A DNA stretch of 41,561 nucleotides from Pseudomonadota bacterium (GCA_029779475.1 JAKPAN010000301.1:1-41561), one strand, 5' to 3'; shown: positions 26,824 to 36,470, numbered from the stretch's first letter. A program made the numbers and translations. Notes: generated by a model not told the origin, from the sequence alone.

Positions 26824-26869
26824 AAACGCTCGCATCATCCCCGTACCGGCGACGGGAAGGCGTGCCGCC

Positions 26870-26883
26870 TTGACGCAGGTCAA
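26870..26883. promoter_or_regulatory. FNR box of the ccoNOQP promoter
   Basis: TTGAC-GCAG-GTCAA is a perfect inverted repeat differing from the FNR consensus at one position per half-site. At -41.5 the transcript starts at 26918, leaving a 22-base leader. A -10 candidate GAAAAT (26906-26911) lies at -12 to -7. This is the usual arrangement for cbb3 operons. Confidence 0.85.
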
Positions 26884-26939
26884 GCGCTGCGCCGCGATGT
26901 TCGCCGAAAATGCGCTGGACTATTTCGGGGAGCCGTTCG

Positions 26940-28406
26940 ATGCCGAAGACCGAAACCTATAACGACCAGGTCGTACGCCTGTTCCTGCTTGCCGCCGCCG
27001 TCTGGGGCATCATCGGCATGTCGGTCGGCGTGTGGATCGCCGCGGAACTGGCGTGGCCGTTCTGGAATTTCGATACGCCGTTCCTGACCTTCAGCCGATT
27101 GCGAGCCGATCACACCTTCGGCGTGATCTTCGCGTTCGGCGGCTCGGCGTTGATGGGTACGTGCTATTACGTCGTGCAACGCACCGGGCACACGCGGCTC
27201 GCGTTGCCGCGGCTTGCGAACTTCACGTTCTGGGGCTGGCAGCTCATCTGCGTGCTGGCGATGCTGACGATGCCGCTCGGCATCACGCAGAGCAAGGAAT
27301 ACGCCGAGCCGGAATGGTTCATCGACATCCTCATCGCGGTGGTGTGGGTCTCGTTCGGCACGGTGTTCTTCGCCACGCTCGCGCGGCGGCGCATTCGCCA
27401 CATCTACGTCGCCAACTGGTACTACGGCGCGTTCATCATCGCGGTTGGCCTGCTGCACATCGTCAACAACATCGCGTTGCCGGTGTCGATGTGGAAGTCG
27501 TATCCGGTGTACTCGGGCGTCGTCGACGCGATGGTGCAGTGGTGGTACGGCCACAACGCGGTCGCGTTTTTCCTGACCGCGGGCTTCCTCGGCATGATGT
27601 ATTACTTCGTGCCGCGGCAGGCGCAGCAGCCGCTGTGGAGCTATCGCTTCTCGATCGTCAATTTCTGGGCGCTGATCTCGGTCTACATGTGGGCCGGCTC
27701 GCACCACCTCATCTACACCGCGCTGCCGGACTGGGTGCAGTCGGTCGGCATGGCGTTCTCGCTGATCTTGCTCATGCCGAGCTGGGGTTCGGCAGCGAAC
27801 GGGCTGCTCACGTTCAACGGCTCGTGGCACAAGCTCAAGACCGATCCCGCCGCGAAGTTCATGGTGCTTTCGCTCGTGTTCTACGCCGCGTCGACGTTCG
27901 AAGGCTCGATGATGGCGATCAAGACCGTCAACTCGCTCTCGCACTACACCGATTGGACCGTCGCGCACGTGCACTCGGGCGCGATCGGCTGGGTCGCGAT
28001 GATCACGATTGGCTCGCTCTACGCGATGGCGCCGCGCGCGCTCGGCCGTCCGCAGATGCATTCGGTGCCGGCGATGGAGCTGCATTTCTGGCTGCACACG
28101 ATCGGCCTGCTGCTGTACGTGATCGCGATGTGGGCGGCCGGCGTCACCGAAGGCCTGATGTGGCGCGCGACGAACAACGACGGTTCGCTGACCTACGCCT
28201 TCATCGACAGCCTGATCGCGATCAAGCCGTTCTACATGGTGCGCTGGCTCGGCGGCATGTTCGTGCTCGCCGGCATGGTGGTGATGGCGTGGAACCTCTG
28301 GCACACGGCGGCGCAGGCGCGCGCACACCTGATCACGCCGATTCCGGTGCCGATTCCGGAACCGGAGCACGACCAGACCCCAGCACCGCTGCCGGCGGTG
28401 GGTTGA
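26940..28406 (+). CDS. ccoN: cbb3-type cytochrome c oxidase subunit I
   Basis: The catalytic subunit of the high-affinity cbb3 terminal oxidase, holding heme b, heme b3 and CuB (488 residues, about 12 transmembrane helices). His58 (ADHTFG) is the low-spin heme ligand. CuB ligands are His205 (WWYGHNA) and His255/His256 (GSHH). Tyr249 fits the position of the cross-linked tyrosine of cbb3 enzymes, and His343/His345 (AHVHSG) ligate the two hemes. The start at 26940 (MPKTETYN) has a GGGGAG ribosome site (26927-26932) and matches the family, unlike the ATG at 26910, which lies upstream of the predicted transcript start. The C-terminal tail is Pro-rich. ccoO follows after 10 bases. Confidence 0.97.
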   Translation: MPKTETYNDQVVRLFLLAAAVWGIIGMSVGVWIAAELAWPFWNFDTPFLTFSRLRADHTFGVIFAFGGSALMGTCYYVVQRTGHTRLALPRLANFTFWGWQLICVLAMLTMPLGITQSKEYAEPEWFIDILIAVVWVSFGTVFFATLARRRIRHIYVANWYYGAFIIAVGLLHIVNNIALPVSMWKSYPVYSGVVDAMVQWWYGHNAVAFFLTAGFLGMMYYFVPRQAQQPLWSYRFSIVNFWALISVYMWAGSHHLIYTALPDWVQSVGMAFSLILLMPSWGSAANGLLTFNGSWHKLKTDPAAKFMVLSLVFYAASTFEGSMMAIKTVNSLSHYTDWTVAHVHSGAIGWVAMITIGSLYAMAPRALGRPQMHSVPAMELHFWLHTIGLLLYVIAMWAAGVTEGLMWRATNNDGSLTYAFIDSLIAIKPFYMVRWLGGMFVLAGMVVMAWNLWHTAAQARAHLITPIPVPIPEPEHDQTPAPLPAVG

Positions 28407-28416
28407 GGAGATGACC

Positions 28417-29076
28417 ATGGCAGGTGGCTACAAGTATTTCGAAGCGGTCGAGAAGCACGCCGGTCTGCTCGGCATCCTCACCGCGATCATGGTGTCGATC
28501 GGCGGCCTCGCCGAGATCACGCCGCTGTTCATGGCCGCGCACACGGTCAAGCCCGCCGACGGCGTGAAGCCCTACGACGCGCTGCGCCTGGCCGGCAAGG
28601 ACATCTACGTGCGCGAAGGCTGCTATCTGTGCCACTCGCAGATGGTGCGTGCGCTGCGCGCGGAAACCGAACGCTACGGGCCGTATTCGGTCGCCGAGGA
28701 ATCGGTCTACGACCGCCCGTTCCAGTGGGGCTCCAAGCGCACCGGGCCGGATCTCGCGCGCGTCGGCGGCAAGTACAGCGACGAATGGCAGCGCCAACAC
28801 CTGCGCAATCCCCGCGCGGTCGTGCCGGAATCGAACATGCCCTCGTATGCGTGGCTGTCGCAGAGTTTGCTCGATGGCGCCGACATCGAAGCGCGCATGC
28901 GCACGCTGCGCCTGCTCGGCGATCCCTACAGCGACGCCGATATCGCCGGCGCCCGCACCGCTGTCACCGGCCACACCGAAATGGAAGCGCTGATCGCCTA
29001 CCTGCAGGGCCTCGGCATCAACAACGAACCGAAGAAAGCCGCATCCGACGCTGCCAAACCGGAGGCCGCGCCATGA
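28417..29076 (+). CDS. ccoO: cbb3-type cytochrome c oxidase subunit II
   Basis: Membrane-anchored mono-heme cytochrome c of the cbb3 oxidase, which passes electrons to CcoN. The 219-residue protein has one N-terminal helix (about 16-36) and one heme site, CYLCH at 69-73, in the typical [14 protein letters not shown] context. [21 protein letters not shown] and SNMPSYAW supply the Met ligand region. The start at 28417 is preferred over ATG at 28411, because the ribosome site TGAGGAG (28404-28410) directly abuts the latter but is six bases from the former. It overlaps ccoQ by four bases. Confidence 0.96.
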   Translation: MAGGYKYFEAVEKHAGLLGILTAIMVSIGGLAEITPLFMAAHTVKPADGVKPYDALRLAGKDIYVREGCYLCHSQMVRALRAETERYGPYSVAEESVYDRPFQWGSKRTGPDLARVGGKYSDEWQRQHLRNPRAVVPESNMPSYAWLSQSLLDGADIEARMRTLRLLGDPYSDADIAGARTAVTGHTEMEALIAYLQGLGINNEPKKAASDAAKPEAAP

Positions 29077-29249
29077 CCGTGCATCCGATGTGGGCGCAGG
29101 TGATCGGCGCGTTCACGGTCGTCACGATGCTGAGCTTCATCGGCATCTGGGTCTGGGTCTGGAACGGCCGCCACAAGGCCAAGTACGACGCACTCGCGCG
29201 CATGCCGATGGACGATGATGTGATCGACAACGAGGAGACACGCGCATGA
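29073..29249 (+). CDS. ccoQ: cbb3-type cytochrome oxidase subunit CcoQ
   Basis: A 58-residue membrane peptide with one helix (about 9-31) followed by a basic, then acidic tail ([20 protein letters not shown]). The length, charge order and place between ccoO and ccoP fit CcoQ, which stabilises the oxidase complex. It overlaps ccoO and ccoP by four bases each, so translation of the three is coupled. Confidence 0.93.
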   Translation: MTVHPMWAQVIGAFTVVTMLSFIGIWVWVWNGRHKAKYDALARMPMDDDVIDNEETRA

Positions 29250-30142
29250 GTCCGTTCTGGTCTGGCTGGATCATGTTCCTCGTCGTGCTCAACCTCGGCA
29301 TCACGCTGTTCCTGTTCCTGTGGGGACAGCGCGTGAAAATCCCCACGCAATCCGACGGCACCAGCGGCCACGTCTGGGCGCACGGCGTGCTGCGCGAGGG
29401 CGTGCGCACGCTGCCGTTGTGGTGGGTGCTGCTGTCGGGCGCGATGTTCCTGACCGGCTTCACGTACCTCTACCTCTATCCCGGTTTCGGCGCGTACACG
29501 GGCAAGCTCGGCTGGACTTCGCACCAGCAGCTCGCCAACGACGTCGCCGCGAACAACGCGAAACTCGATCCGATCCTGCAACGATTCGCCGGCCAGCCCG
29601 TCGAGACGATCGCGCGCGACGCGACCGCGACGCGCATGGGCGAACGCCTGTTCATCGACAACTGCGCCGCCTGCCACGGTCGCACCGGACACGGCAATCC
29701 CGTCCTCGGCGCGCCCAACCTCGTCGACCACGACTGGCTCTACGGCGGCGACGGCGCGACGATCCTTGCGAGCATCGAGGACGGCCGCCACGGCACGATG
29801 CCGCCGTTCTCGGGCAGCTTCGACAAGGACATGATCGAAGATATCGCCAACTACGTGCTGAGCCTGTCCGGCGCCGACCATTCGCCCGCGAAGGCGAAAC
29901 TCGGCGCACCGCAATTCGCGCTCTGCGCCGCGTGCCACGGCCCGACCGGCACCGGCAACGTCGCGCTCGGCGCGCCGAACCTGACCGACCACATCTGGCT
30001 CTACGGCGGCGATCTCGCCACGATCGAGAAGACGATCCGCGACGGTCGCGGCGGCGTCATGCCCGCGTGGCGTTCGCGCCTGTCCGACACCGACGCGCGG
30101 CTCGTCGCGGCGTGGGTTTATGCGCAGTCGCACACCGACTGA
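29246..30142 (+). CDS. ccoP: cbb3-type cytochrome c oxidase subunit III (di-heme)
   Basis: Di-heme cytochrome c subunit that receives electrons from soluble cytochromes. The 298-residue protein has two N-terminal helices (about 5-27 and 58-78) and two cytochrome c domains with CAACH at 140-144 and 227-231. Each is followed by a GAPNL-x-DH-x-WLYGGD repeat and a Met ligand region (TMPPF and VMPAW). The typical HVWDGIEE-like motif after the first helix is replaced by DGTSGHVWAHGVLREG, which still gives the expected pattern. It overlaps ccoQ by four bases and the small CcoH-like gene by 23. Confidence 0.96.
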   Translation: MSPFWSGWIMFLVVLNLGITLFLFLWGQRVKIPTQSDGTSGHVWAHGVLREGVRTLPLWWVLLSGAMFLTGFTYLYLYPGFGAYTGKLGWTSHQQLANDVAANNAKLDPILQRFAGQPVETIARDATATRMGERLFIDNCAACHGRTGHGNPVLGAPNLVDHDWLYGGDGATILASIEDGRHGTMPPFSGSFDKDMIEDIANYVLSLSGADHSPAKAKLGAPQFALCAACHGPTGTGNVALGAPNLTDHIWLYGGDLATIEKTIRDGRGGVMPAWRSRLSDTDARLVAAWVYAQSHTD

Positions 30143-30359
30143 CAGGCTGTCGATTCGCGACGAGCCTCCGCGCTCGGCGTGGTATCGCCAGCCGGTGCTC
30201 TGGCTCGGCGCGTTGCTGTTCGCCGCCTCCCTCGCCGGCTGCGTGTGGATGATCGTGCTCGGCGCGCGCCATGCCGACGCGCCGATCGATACCGGTGCGG
30301 TCGAAGTCCTCAAAATGCCGCTCACGCGCGCCGCACCGGTGAAGCCGGAGACGCCGTGA
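30120..30359 (+). CDS. short CcoH/FixH-like membrane protein
   Basis: A 79-residue protein at the position of ccoH, between ccoP and ccoI. WYRQPVLWLG followed by a single helix (about 24-46) resembles the N-terminus of CcoH/FixH, which assists cbb3 assembly. The periplasmic domain of longer FixH proteins, with its DDYYKQG-like motif, is absent; a short Pro-rich tail replaces it. It has no recognisable ribosome site. The ATG at 30120 lies within ccoP, and its stop overlaps the GTG start of ccoI by four bases. Either a natural short form or a degenerate ccoH. Confidence 0.68.
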   Translation: MRSRTPTDRLSIRDEPPRSAWYRQPVLWLGALLFAASLAGCVWMIVLGARHADAPIDTGAVEVLKMPLTRAAPVKPETP

Positions 30360-32785
30360 ACACGTCATGCTGGCATTGCGGCGAAGCGTTGCCGGCTGGC
30401 GACGTAGCGCATGCAGTCGTCGCCGGCGTGTCGCATGCGGTGTGCTGCCAGGGCTGCCGCGCCGCTGCCGAGTGGATCGACCAACTCGGCCTCGCCGACT
30501 ACTACCGTTTGCGCAGCGCGCCCGCGCAGCGCCCGCCGGAGAACGCTTCGTCGAGCGATGCCGCATGGCAACGCCCGGAACTCGCGCGCCACGTCGTGCG
30601 CGATCTCGACGGCGGCCAACGCGAAGCGATCTTCCTCGTCGACGGCCTGCGCTGCGCGGCCTGCGTCTGGCTCATCGAACGCGCGCTCGGCGCGCTGCCC
30701 GGCGTCGCGCGCGTGCAGGTCAACGCCGCGGCGCAGCGTGCGCGCGTCGTCTGGAACGCTCCGCAGTGCGAACTCGCGGCAATCGTGGATGCGTTCTCGC
30801 GCGCCGGCTATCGCGCGCTGCCGCTCGACGCCGCCGCGCTCGACGATGCCCGCAAAAGCGAATCGCGCGCCGCGCTCAAGCGCCTCGTCGTCGCCGGTTT
30901 CGGTGCGATGCAGGCGATGATGGTCGCGAGCGGACTCTATCTCGGCGCGTTCTCGGCGATGGACACGAGCACGCGCGACCTGCTGCGCTGGTTCGGCCTG
31001 CTCGTCGCCACGCCCGTCGTGTTCTATTCGGCGCGGCCGTTCTTCACCGGCGCGCTGCGCTCCTTGCGCGCGCGACGGCTCGGCATGGACGTGCCGGTGT
31101 CGATCGCGATCGCACTGATCTATGCGGCGAGCCTTGTCGAAGCCGTGCGCGGCGGCCGCGAGGTCTATTTCGATTCGGTCAGCATGTTCGTGTTTTTTCT
31201 TTTGCTCGGCCGCCACCTCGAACTGCGCGCGCGCCACCGTGCCGGCGATCTCACCGACGCCCTCGCGCGGCTCACGCCGGCGTTCGCCGAGCGCATCCGC
31301 GCCGGCGGCACGCGCGAACGCATCGGCGCGGCGGAGCTCGCTCCCGGTGACCGTGTGCATGTTGCGCAAGGTGCATTGATTCCCGCCGACGGCGCGCTCG
31401 CCAGCGAACGCTGCCGCGTCGACGAAGCGCTGCTCTCCGGCGAGTCCGTGCCTGTCTCGAAAAAGCGCGGCGACGCGCTCGTCGCCGGCAGCGTGCTCGT
31501 CGACGGCCCTATCGAACTCGTCGTCGAACGCATCGGCGCCGACACCGCGCTCGCCGGCATCGTCGCGCTCGTCACGCGCGCACAGGCGGAGCGCCCGCGT
31601 CTCGCGCGCGCGGGCGAAGCCGCGGCGGCGCACTTCGTCGCGCGCGTGCTCGCGCTCGCGGCGCTGACCGCGATCGGCTGGAGTTTCGTCGATCCCTCGC
31701 GCGCGTTCGCGGCGACGCTGGCCGTGCTCGTCGTGTCCTGCCCCTGCGCGTTCGCGCTCGCGGTGCCGGCGGCGCTCACGCGCGCACTCGCCGTGCTCGC
31801 GCAACGTGGCGTGCTCGTCGTGCACGCGGATGCGGTCGAGACGCTCGCGGGCGCAAGCCACGTCGTCTTCGACAAGACCGGCACGCTGACCGAACCGCAA
31901 ACCGGCGTCGAGCGCATCGATTTTTTTCGCGACCTCTCGCGCGACGACGCGCTTGCACTTGCCGCATCGCTCGCGCGCGGCAGCCGTCATCCGTTGTCGC
32001 GTGCGATCGCGAACGCGGCGGGTGATGCGCCAGTTCTCGTCACCGACGACATCGAGGAAATCGCCGGACATGGTCTGCGCGGCCGCGTCGGCGTGCGCGA
32101 ATTGCGTCTCGGCCGCGCTGCATTCGCGTTGCGCGACGCAATGCACGATGCCGCGCTCGACGATGCCGTCATCCTCGCCGACGACCATGGCGCAATCGCC
32201 GCGTTCCACGTCGGCGAACAACTGCGCCCCGGCGTGCGCGCCGCGCTCGATGCACTCGCCGCCGGCGGACTCGCCGTCGAAATCGTCAGCGGCGATGCGC
32301 CGTCGAAGGTTGCCGCACTCGCGCAACGGCTCGGTATCACGCAATGGCGCGCACGGCAGACGCCGGCCGACAAGCTCGCGCGGCTTGCCGAATTGCGCGC
32401 AGGCGGCGCGCGCGTCGTCGCGGTCGGCGACGGCGTGAACGACGCACCCGTGCTCGCGGGCGCCGACGTCGCGGTCGCGCTCGGCGGCGGCAGCGAACTC
32501 GCGCAGGCGTCGAGCGACATCGTGCTCGCGCAGCCGCGCCTCGCCGCATTGCCGGAAACACTTTCCGTCGCACGCGAAACGATGCGCGTGCTGCGCCAGA
32601 ACCAGCGTTGGGCGCTTGCCTACAACCTCATCGTCGTGCCGTTCGGCGCGCTCGGTTTCGTGCCGCCATGGCTCGCCGCGCTCGGCATGTCGGCGAGCTC
32701 GCTCGTCGTCGTGCTCAACGCGACGCGCATCGGTCGCCGCATGGCGCCGCGCCACGAAGCGGCGCCGCGCGAGGCGCTCGCGTGA
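30356..32785 (+). CDS. ccoI: copper-translocating P-type ATPase CcoI/FixI
   Basis: A P1B-ATPase (809 residues) that exports copper toward the periplasm for assembly of the cbb3 oxidase. An N-terminal cysteine domain has CWHCG at 5-9 and CCQGC at 30-34, as in CcoI proteins. A heavy-metal-binding fold follows with CAAC at 100-103. Eight helices are expected. The ion site is CPC at 462-464, the phosphorylated Asp506 lies in DKTGT, HP is at 545-546, and GDGVNDAPVL is present. The actuator loop reads SGES (361-364) rather than the usual TGES. The GTG start at 30356 overlaps the CcoH-like gene, and the end overlaps ccoS, four bases each. Confidence 0.95.
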   Translation: MNTSCWHCGEALPAGDVAHAVVAGVSHAVCCQGCRAAAEWIDQLGLADYYRLRSAPAQRPPENASSSDAAWQRPELARHVVRDLDGGQREAIFLVDGLRCAACVWLIERALGALPGVARVQVNAAAQRARVVWNAPQCELAAIVDAFSRAGYRALPLDAAALDDARKSESRAALKRLVVAGFGAMQAMMVASGLYLGAFSAMDTSTRDLLRWFGLLVATPVVFYSARPFFTGALRSLRARRLGMDVPVSIAIALIYAASLVEAVRGGREVYFDSVSMFVFFLLLGRHLELRARHRAGDLTDALARLTPAFAERIRAGGTRERIGAAELAPGDRVHVAQGALIPADGALASERCRVDEALLSGESVPVSKKRGDALVAGSVLVDGPIELVVERIGADTALAGIVALVTRAQAERPRLARAGEAAAAHFVARVLALAALTAIGWSFVDPSRAFAATLAVLVVSCPCAFALAVPAALTRALAVLAQRGVLVVHADAVETLAGASHVVFDKTGTLTEPQTGVERIDFFRDLSRDDALALAASLARGSRHPLSRAIANAAGDAPVLVTDDIEEIAGHGLRGRVGVRELRLGRAAFALRDAMHDAALDDAVILADDHGAIAAFHVGEQLRPGVRAALDALAAGGLAVEIVSGDAPSKVAALAQRLGITQWRARQTPADKLARLAELRAGGARVVAVGDGVNDAPVLAGADVAVALGGGSELAQASSDIVLAQPRLAALPETLSVARETMRVLRQNQRWALAYNLIVVPFGALGFVPPWLAALGMSASSLVVVLNATRIGRRMAPRHEAAPREALA

Positions 32786-33006
32786 ACATCCTGCTCGTCA
32801 TGATTCCGCTGTCGATCCTGCTCGCGCTCGGCGCGGGGATCGCGTTCTTCTGGGCCGTCGACCACGATCAGTTCGACGATCTCGACACGCCGAAGCTGCT
32901 GCCGCTGCTCGACGATCCGCATGCGGAAACGCGCCCGCGCGACGAAAGCGCGGAACGCGACGACGCGCCTCCGGACGCGCCATCGCAGGAGCCGCCGCAT
33001 TCATGA
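32782..33006 (+). CDS. ccoS: cbb3-type cytochrome oxidase assembly protein CcoS
   Basis: A 74-residue protein with one N-terminal helix (NILLVMIPLSILLALGAGIAFFWAV) followed by DHDQFDDLDTP, the characteristic CcoS motif. CcoS is needed for cofactor insertion into cbb3 oxidase. The C-terminal tail is acidic and Pro-rich, somewhat longer than minimal CcoS. The GTG start at 32782 overlaps ccoI by four bases, and the end overlaps the next gene start by four bases. Confidence 0.93.
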   Translation: MNILLVMIPLSILLALGAGIAFFWAVDHDQFDDLDTPKLLPLLDDPHAETRPRDESAERDDAPPDAPSQEPPHS

Positions 33007-33734
33007 CCGCGAACGCGCCGACGCTGCTCGCCGCGTTGCTGCTCGGCCTCGCCGCGAGCGGGCATTGCCTGGTCATGTGCGGCGGCATCTCGGCAGCGCT
33101 CGGTATCGCGACCGCGAAACGCGCCAACGGTAAACCGCGGCGCGACCTGCTCGTCGCCTACCAGCTCGGTCGCGTGAGCTCGTACGTGCTTGCCGGACTG
33201 CTGCTCGGCGGCGTGCTCGGCGGCGCCATCGCGTTGCTCGACATCGAAGCGGTGCGGCGCACCTTGCGCGTCGTGTCCGCGGTCGCGCTGTTGCTCGGCG
33301 CGCTCGTCGCCAGCGGCCGACTGCGCGATCCCGGTTTTGGCATCGGGCGGAAAATCTGGCCGACACTCGCGCCGCTCGGCCGGCGCCTGCTGCCCGTCGC
33401 GAACCTGCCGCGCGCGTTTGCGTTCGGCATGGTCTGGGGCTGGATGCCGTGCGGTTTCGTCTACACCGTGCTGCTCATCGCCGCGTTGCAACTCGACGCA
33501 TGGCACGCCGCCGCGATGATGGCGATGTTCGGCCTCGGCACCATGCCCGCGCTACTCGCCGCCGCGTTCGGCGCACAGCGCGTCGCCAGCCTCGGCGCAC
33601 GTCCCGGCAACCGCCGTATCGCCGCCGCCGCGCTCGTCGCCAGCGCCGTGCTCACGCTCGCCGGGCCGTGGCTCGGCGCAAGCGCGCCGTGGCTGCACGG
33701 GTTGTTGCCGTTCGATTGCGTCGCCACCCGCTGA
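33003..33734 (+). CDS. sulfite exporter TauE/SafE-like membrane protein of the cco cluster
   Basis: A 243-residue membrane protein with about six helices. The GHCLVMCGG motif (20-28) and the later WGWMPCGFVYT are diagnostic of the family that regularly follows ccoS. The conserved His and Cys residues suggest metal binding, and the family is thought to help deliver or handle copper for the cbb3 oxidase; sulfite transport itself is unlikely. It overlaps ccoS by four bases and closes the run. No ccoG is seen. It converges on the M1 aminopeptidase gene, 48 bases away. Confidence 0.87.
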   Translation: MTANAPTLLAALLLGLAASGHCLVMCGGISAALGIATAKRANGKPRRDLLVAYQLGRVSSYVLAGLLLGGVLGGAIALLDIEAVRRTLRVVSAVALLLGALVASGRLRDPGFGIGRKIWPTLAPLGRRLLPVANLPRAFAFGMVWGWMPCGFVYTVLLIAALQLDAWHAAAMMAMFGLGTMPALLAAAFGAQRVASLGARPGNRRIAAAALVASAVLTLAGPWLGASAPWLHGLLPFDCVATR

Positions 33735-33782
33735 GTCGATCGCCGAATTCAGGCGTCGGCATCGCACACCGGCGGTATTGCC

Positions 33783-36470
33783 CTACTTCACTGCGTGCGC
33801 TGCTACCCACTCGTCGAGCGGTTTCGCGTCGACATGCCCGCGCAGCGCGCCGCATTGGCGCACCTGTTCGAGCGTTTGCGCGAGGCCGCGTTCGCCGCCG
33901 ATCAAATCCTTGATGCGCGGTGCGAAGAACGCCGAAAGCGCATCGGCATCCGCGTCGCTGCAGCGGCCGTCGGAGAACATCGACGGCATGCGCGATTGCG
34001 CGAACGGCGACAGGCGCGCGCGGAACGCGTCGAAGTGCTGCGTCATCCATTGCCAGGTCGCGGCGCGGTTTTCCGGCTCGCTCATCTGCGCGTCGTAGAG
34101 GCGCGACATCTCGCCAATCTGCACGGCGCTGGTCAGGCCGTAGTCGCGCACGCGCGCGGCAAGCGCGGGATCGTGCGTGGCGCCGAGCGCGCCGATGAGC
34201 GCGTAACGCTGCGTGGTGTCGCGGCTGGCTTCGAACGCTTTTTGCGCAGCCTCGAACGCGGGCGCGCCGCCGTCCTGCACGGCGACTTTCAATGCGTTGC
34301 CGAGCAGGTCGGGATCGGCTTTCGACAAGTCGGCCTTGCCGGAGCCGTCGAGGCCGAGCGCGGCGCGACCCTGCGCGCCGAGCGCAGCGCGCGCGTCGCG
34401 GTCGCGCAGGCGCATCGCGAGGAAATCGGCGAGACGCGAGCGCAGCGCGGTGGTCGTGCCGCTTTCGCCGTCCTTGCGTTTCCAGCCGAGCGTCTTCATG
34501 CGCGGCGCGTACAACGAGGCGACCCACGCGTCGAGCACGGGACGCAACGCATCGCCAACGGCGTTTTCGCGAATCCATTCGTAGCGGCCGAACAGCGCGG
34601 TCGCGATCTGCGGCACGTCCGACTTCGCGAGCGCGGGCATCGCCTCGAGCAACGCGGTCGGCGCCAGCGTGCCGCGGTTGAAGGCGGACACGAGCGCATC
34701 GGCGTAGACGACCTGTTCCGGCGACGACAATTGCGCGCTTGCCTTGCCGAGCTTGGCGAAGTCGTTCGCATCGAGATCGAAGCGGTAGTAGCCACGCGCG
34801 TCGGCATTGGGCATGAACCAGTCCGGACACGCGCCGTCGAGCGCGAAACGCTGCTCGGGCTTGTCGAGCAGAAAGCATTGCGCGTCATCCTTTCCGCCAC
34901 GGCCGAAACGCACGCACACCGGCGCCGACCATTGCTGCGCGTCCTTGGCGAGCACGCCATACGGCAGGTAGCGCGTCTGCGCGAGTTCGAGCGCGGGCTT
35001 GTCGCTCTTGCAGTCGAGGCTCGCGTGGATCAGCGGCACGCCGGGCTGGTCGAGGAAACTGCGCATCGCCTTGGCGAAGACGTCGCCCTTGCCGCTGCGT
35101 TCGGCGAGCGTGGCAATGAGATCGTCGGAGCTGCCGCTGCCGAACGCGTGCCGCGCGAGGTACGTGCGCATGCCATCGCGGAATTTTTCCTCGCCGATCC
35201 AGCGCTCGAACATCGCGAGCACGGCGGCGCCTTTCTGGTAGGTGATGCCGTCGAACGCGGTTTCGATGTCGCCGCGGCTTTCGATCGGCTGGCGGATCTT
35301 GCGCGTGCTGAGCAGGCTGTCGCCCGCCATCGCGTGCAGGCGGCCTTCGAGCGCGGCGAGATCGCCTTCGTATTCCGGGTGCAGCGCGACCGTGGCCTTG
35401 GCCTGCCCCCACGTCGCGTAGGCCTCGTTGAGCCAGATGTCGTTCCACCACGGCACGGTGACGAGGTCGCCGTACCACTGGTGCGCGATCTCGTGCGCGT
35501 TGATGTTGAACACGCTGCGATAGTGCTCAGCCGCCGAATGCGCGTCGGTGAGCAGGTACGCATCGCGATAGACGATGAGGCCGGCGTTCTCCATCGCGCC
35601 CGCGGAAAAATCCGGCGCGCCGAGCAGGTCGAGCTTGTCGAACGGATACGGCTGTGCGGTGTAGCTCTCGAAGAACGGCACGATCGCAGCGGCGCTTTCG
35701 AGCGCCCAGCCGAGCTTGTCCTTGCTGCCGCGCGGGCCGATACCGCGCAACGGCAGCGGCGTCTTGCGCACCGCGTTCGCCGGGATCGGTTTCGCCTCGA
35801 CGACGTCCCATGGCCCGACTGCGAACGCGACGAGATAGGTCGGCAGCGGTTTCGTCGTCGCGAAGGTCAGCGTCTTCCATTTTCCGTCGGCGGATTTCGT
35901 TTCCCCGGTCTGCTGCGTGTTGGCGACGGCGACGTCCTGCGTCGGCACGGTCAGCGTGATGTCGAACGGCACCTTGAAGCGCGGCTCGTCGAAACCGGGG
36001 AACGCATAGCGCGCGCTGACCGGTTCCATCTGCGTGACCGCGTAGGCGTCGTCGCCGACCTTGACCTTGTAGAAGCCCTGCAATTCGCGGTTGAACGGTG
36101 CGGTGTAGTCGAAGTCGAGTTCGATCTGCTGGGCGGCCAAGCGCTTGCCGAAGCGCACTTCGAGCAGGCCGCTGTCGTCATGCGCGAATTTGCTCGCGTC
36201 GATCGGCTTGCCTTTCGCGTCGGTCGCGCGCACGCGCGAGAGGTCGATTTGCTGCGCGTGCAGCCAGACGTGGTCGGTCGGCTTGTCGAGGCGGACGCGG
36301 ATGCGCGTCTCGCCACGGAAACCTTCCTGGCGCGGATCGGCGGTGATGTGCAGCGCGTAGCCGAGCGGCACGACGTCGGCGGGCAGCTTGCCGGTCGGCA
36401 GCGCGGAATCGCCGGCCGCGAACACCCAGCGCGCGGACAGCAGGAACAGGGCGACGGCAACACGGCGCAT
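33783..36470 (-). CDS. M1 family zinc aminopeptidase, exported
   Basis: A zinc aminopeptidase of 895 residues that removes N-terminal residues from peptides in the periplasm or outside the cell. The start at 36470 gives a signal peptide (RRVAVALFLLSARWVFA) and has a GGAG ribosome site; longer readings are rejected. The exopeptidase motif GAMEN is at 291-295, the zinc motif HEIAH at 326-330, and the third ligand is Glu349 in LNEAYATW. The ERAP1-like C-terminal domain (about 560-890) is helical. It is divergent from oxyR with a 279-base gap. Confidence 0.94.
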   Translation of the reverse strand: MRRVAVALFLLSARWVFAAGDSALPTGKLPADVVPLGYALHITADPRQEGFRGETRIRVRLDKPTDHVWLHAQQIDLSRVRATDAKGKPIDASKFAHDDSGLLEVRFGKRLAAQQIELDFDYTAPFNRELQGFYKVKVGDDAYAVTQMEPVSARYAFPGFDEPRFKVPFDITLTVPTQDVAVANTQQTGETKSADGKWKTLTFATTKPLPTYLVAFAVGPWDVVEAKPIPANAVRKTPLPLRGIGPRGSKDKLGWALESAAAIVPFFESYTAQPYPFDKLDLLGAPDFSAGAMENAGLIVYRDAYLLTDAHSAAEHYRSVFNINAHEIAHQWYGDLVTVPWWNDIWLNEAYATWGQAKATVALHPEYEGDLAALEGRLHAMAGDSLLSTRKIRQPIESRGDIETAFDGITYQKGAAVLAMFERWIGEEKFRDGMRTYLARHAFGSGSSDDLIATLAERSGKGDVFAKAMRSFLDQPGVPLIHASLDCKSDKPALELAQTRYLPYGVLAKDAQQWSAPVCVRFGRGGKDDAQCFLLDKPEQRFALDGACPDWFMPNADARGYYRFDLDANDFAKLGKASAQLSSPEQVVYADALVSAFNRGTLAPTALLEAMPALAKSDVPQIATALFGRYEWIRENAVGDALRPVLDAWVASLYAPRMKTLGWKRKDGESGTTTALRSRLADFLAMRLRDRDARAALGAQGRAALGLDGSGKADLSKADPDLLGNALKVAVQDGGAPAFEAAQKAFEASRDTTQRYALIGALGATHDPALAARVRDYGLTSAVQIGEMSRLYDAQMSEPENRAATWQWMTQHFDAFRARLSPFAQSRMPSMFSDGRCSDADADALSAFFAPRIKDLIGGERGLAQTLEQVRQCGALRGHVDAKPLDEWVAAHAVK

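Noticed and set aside
33735..33782. Terminator between the SafE-like gene and the M1 peptidase gene
   Set aside because: Only short, imperfect pairing is visible in this 48-base gap.
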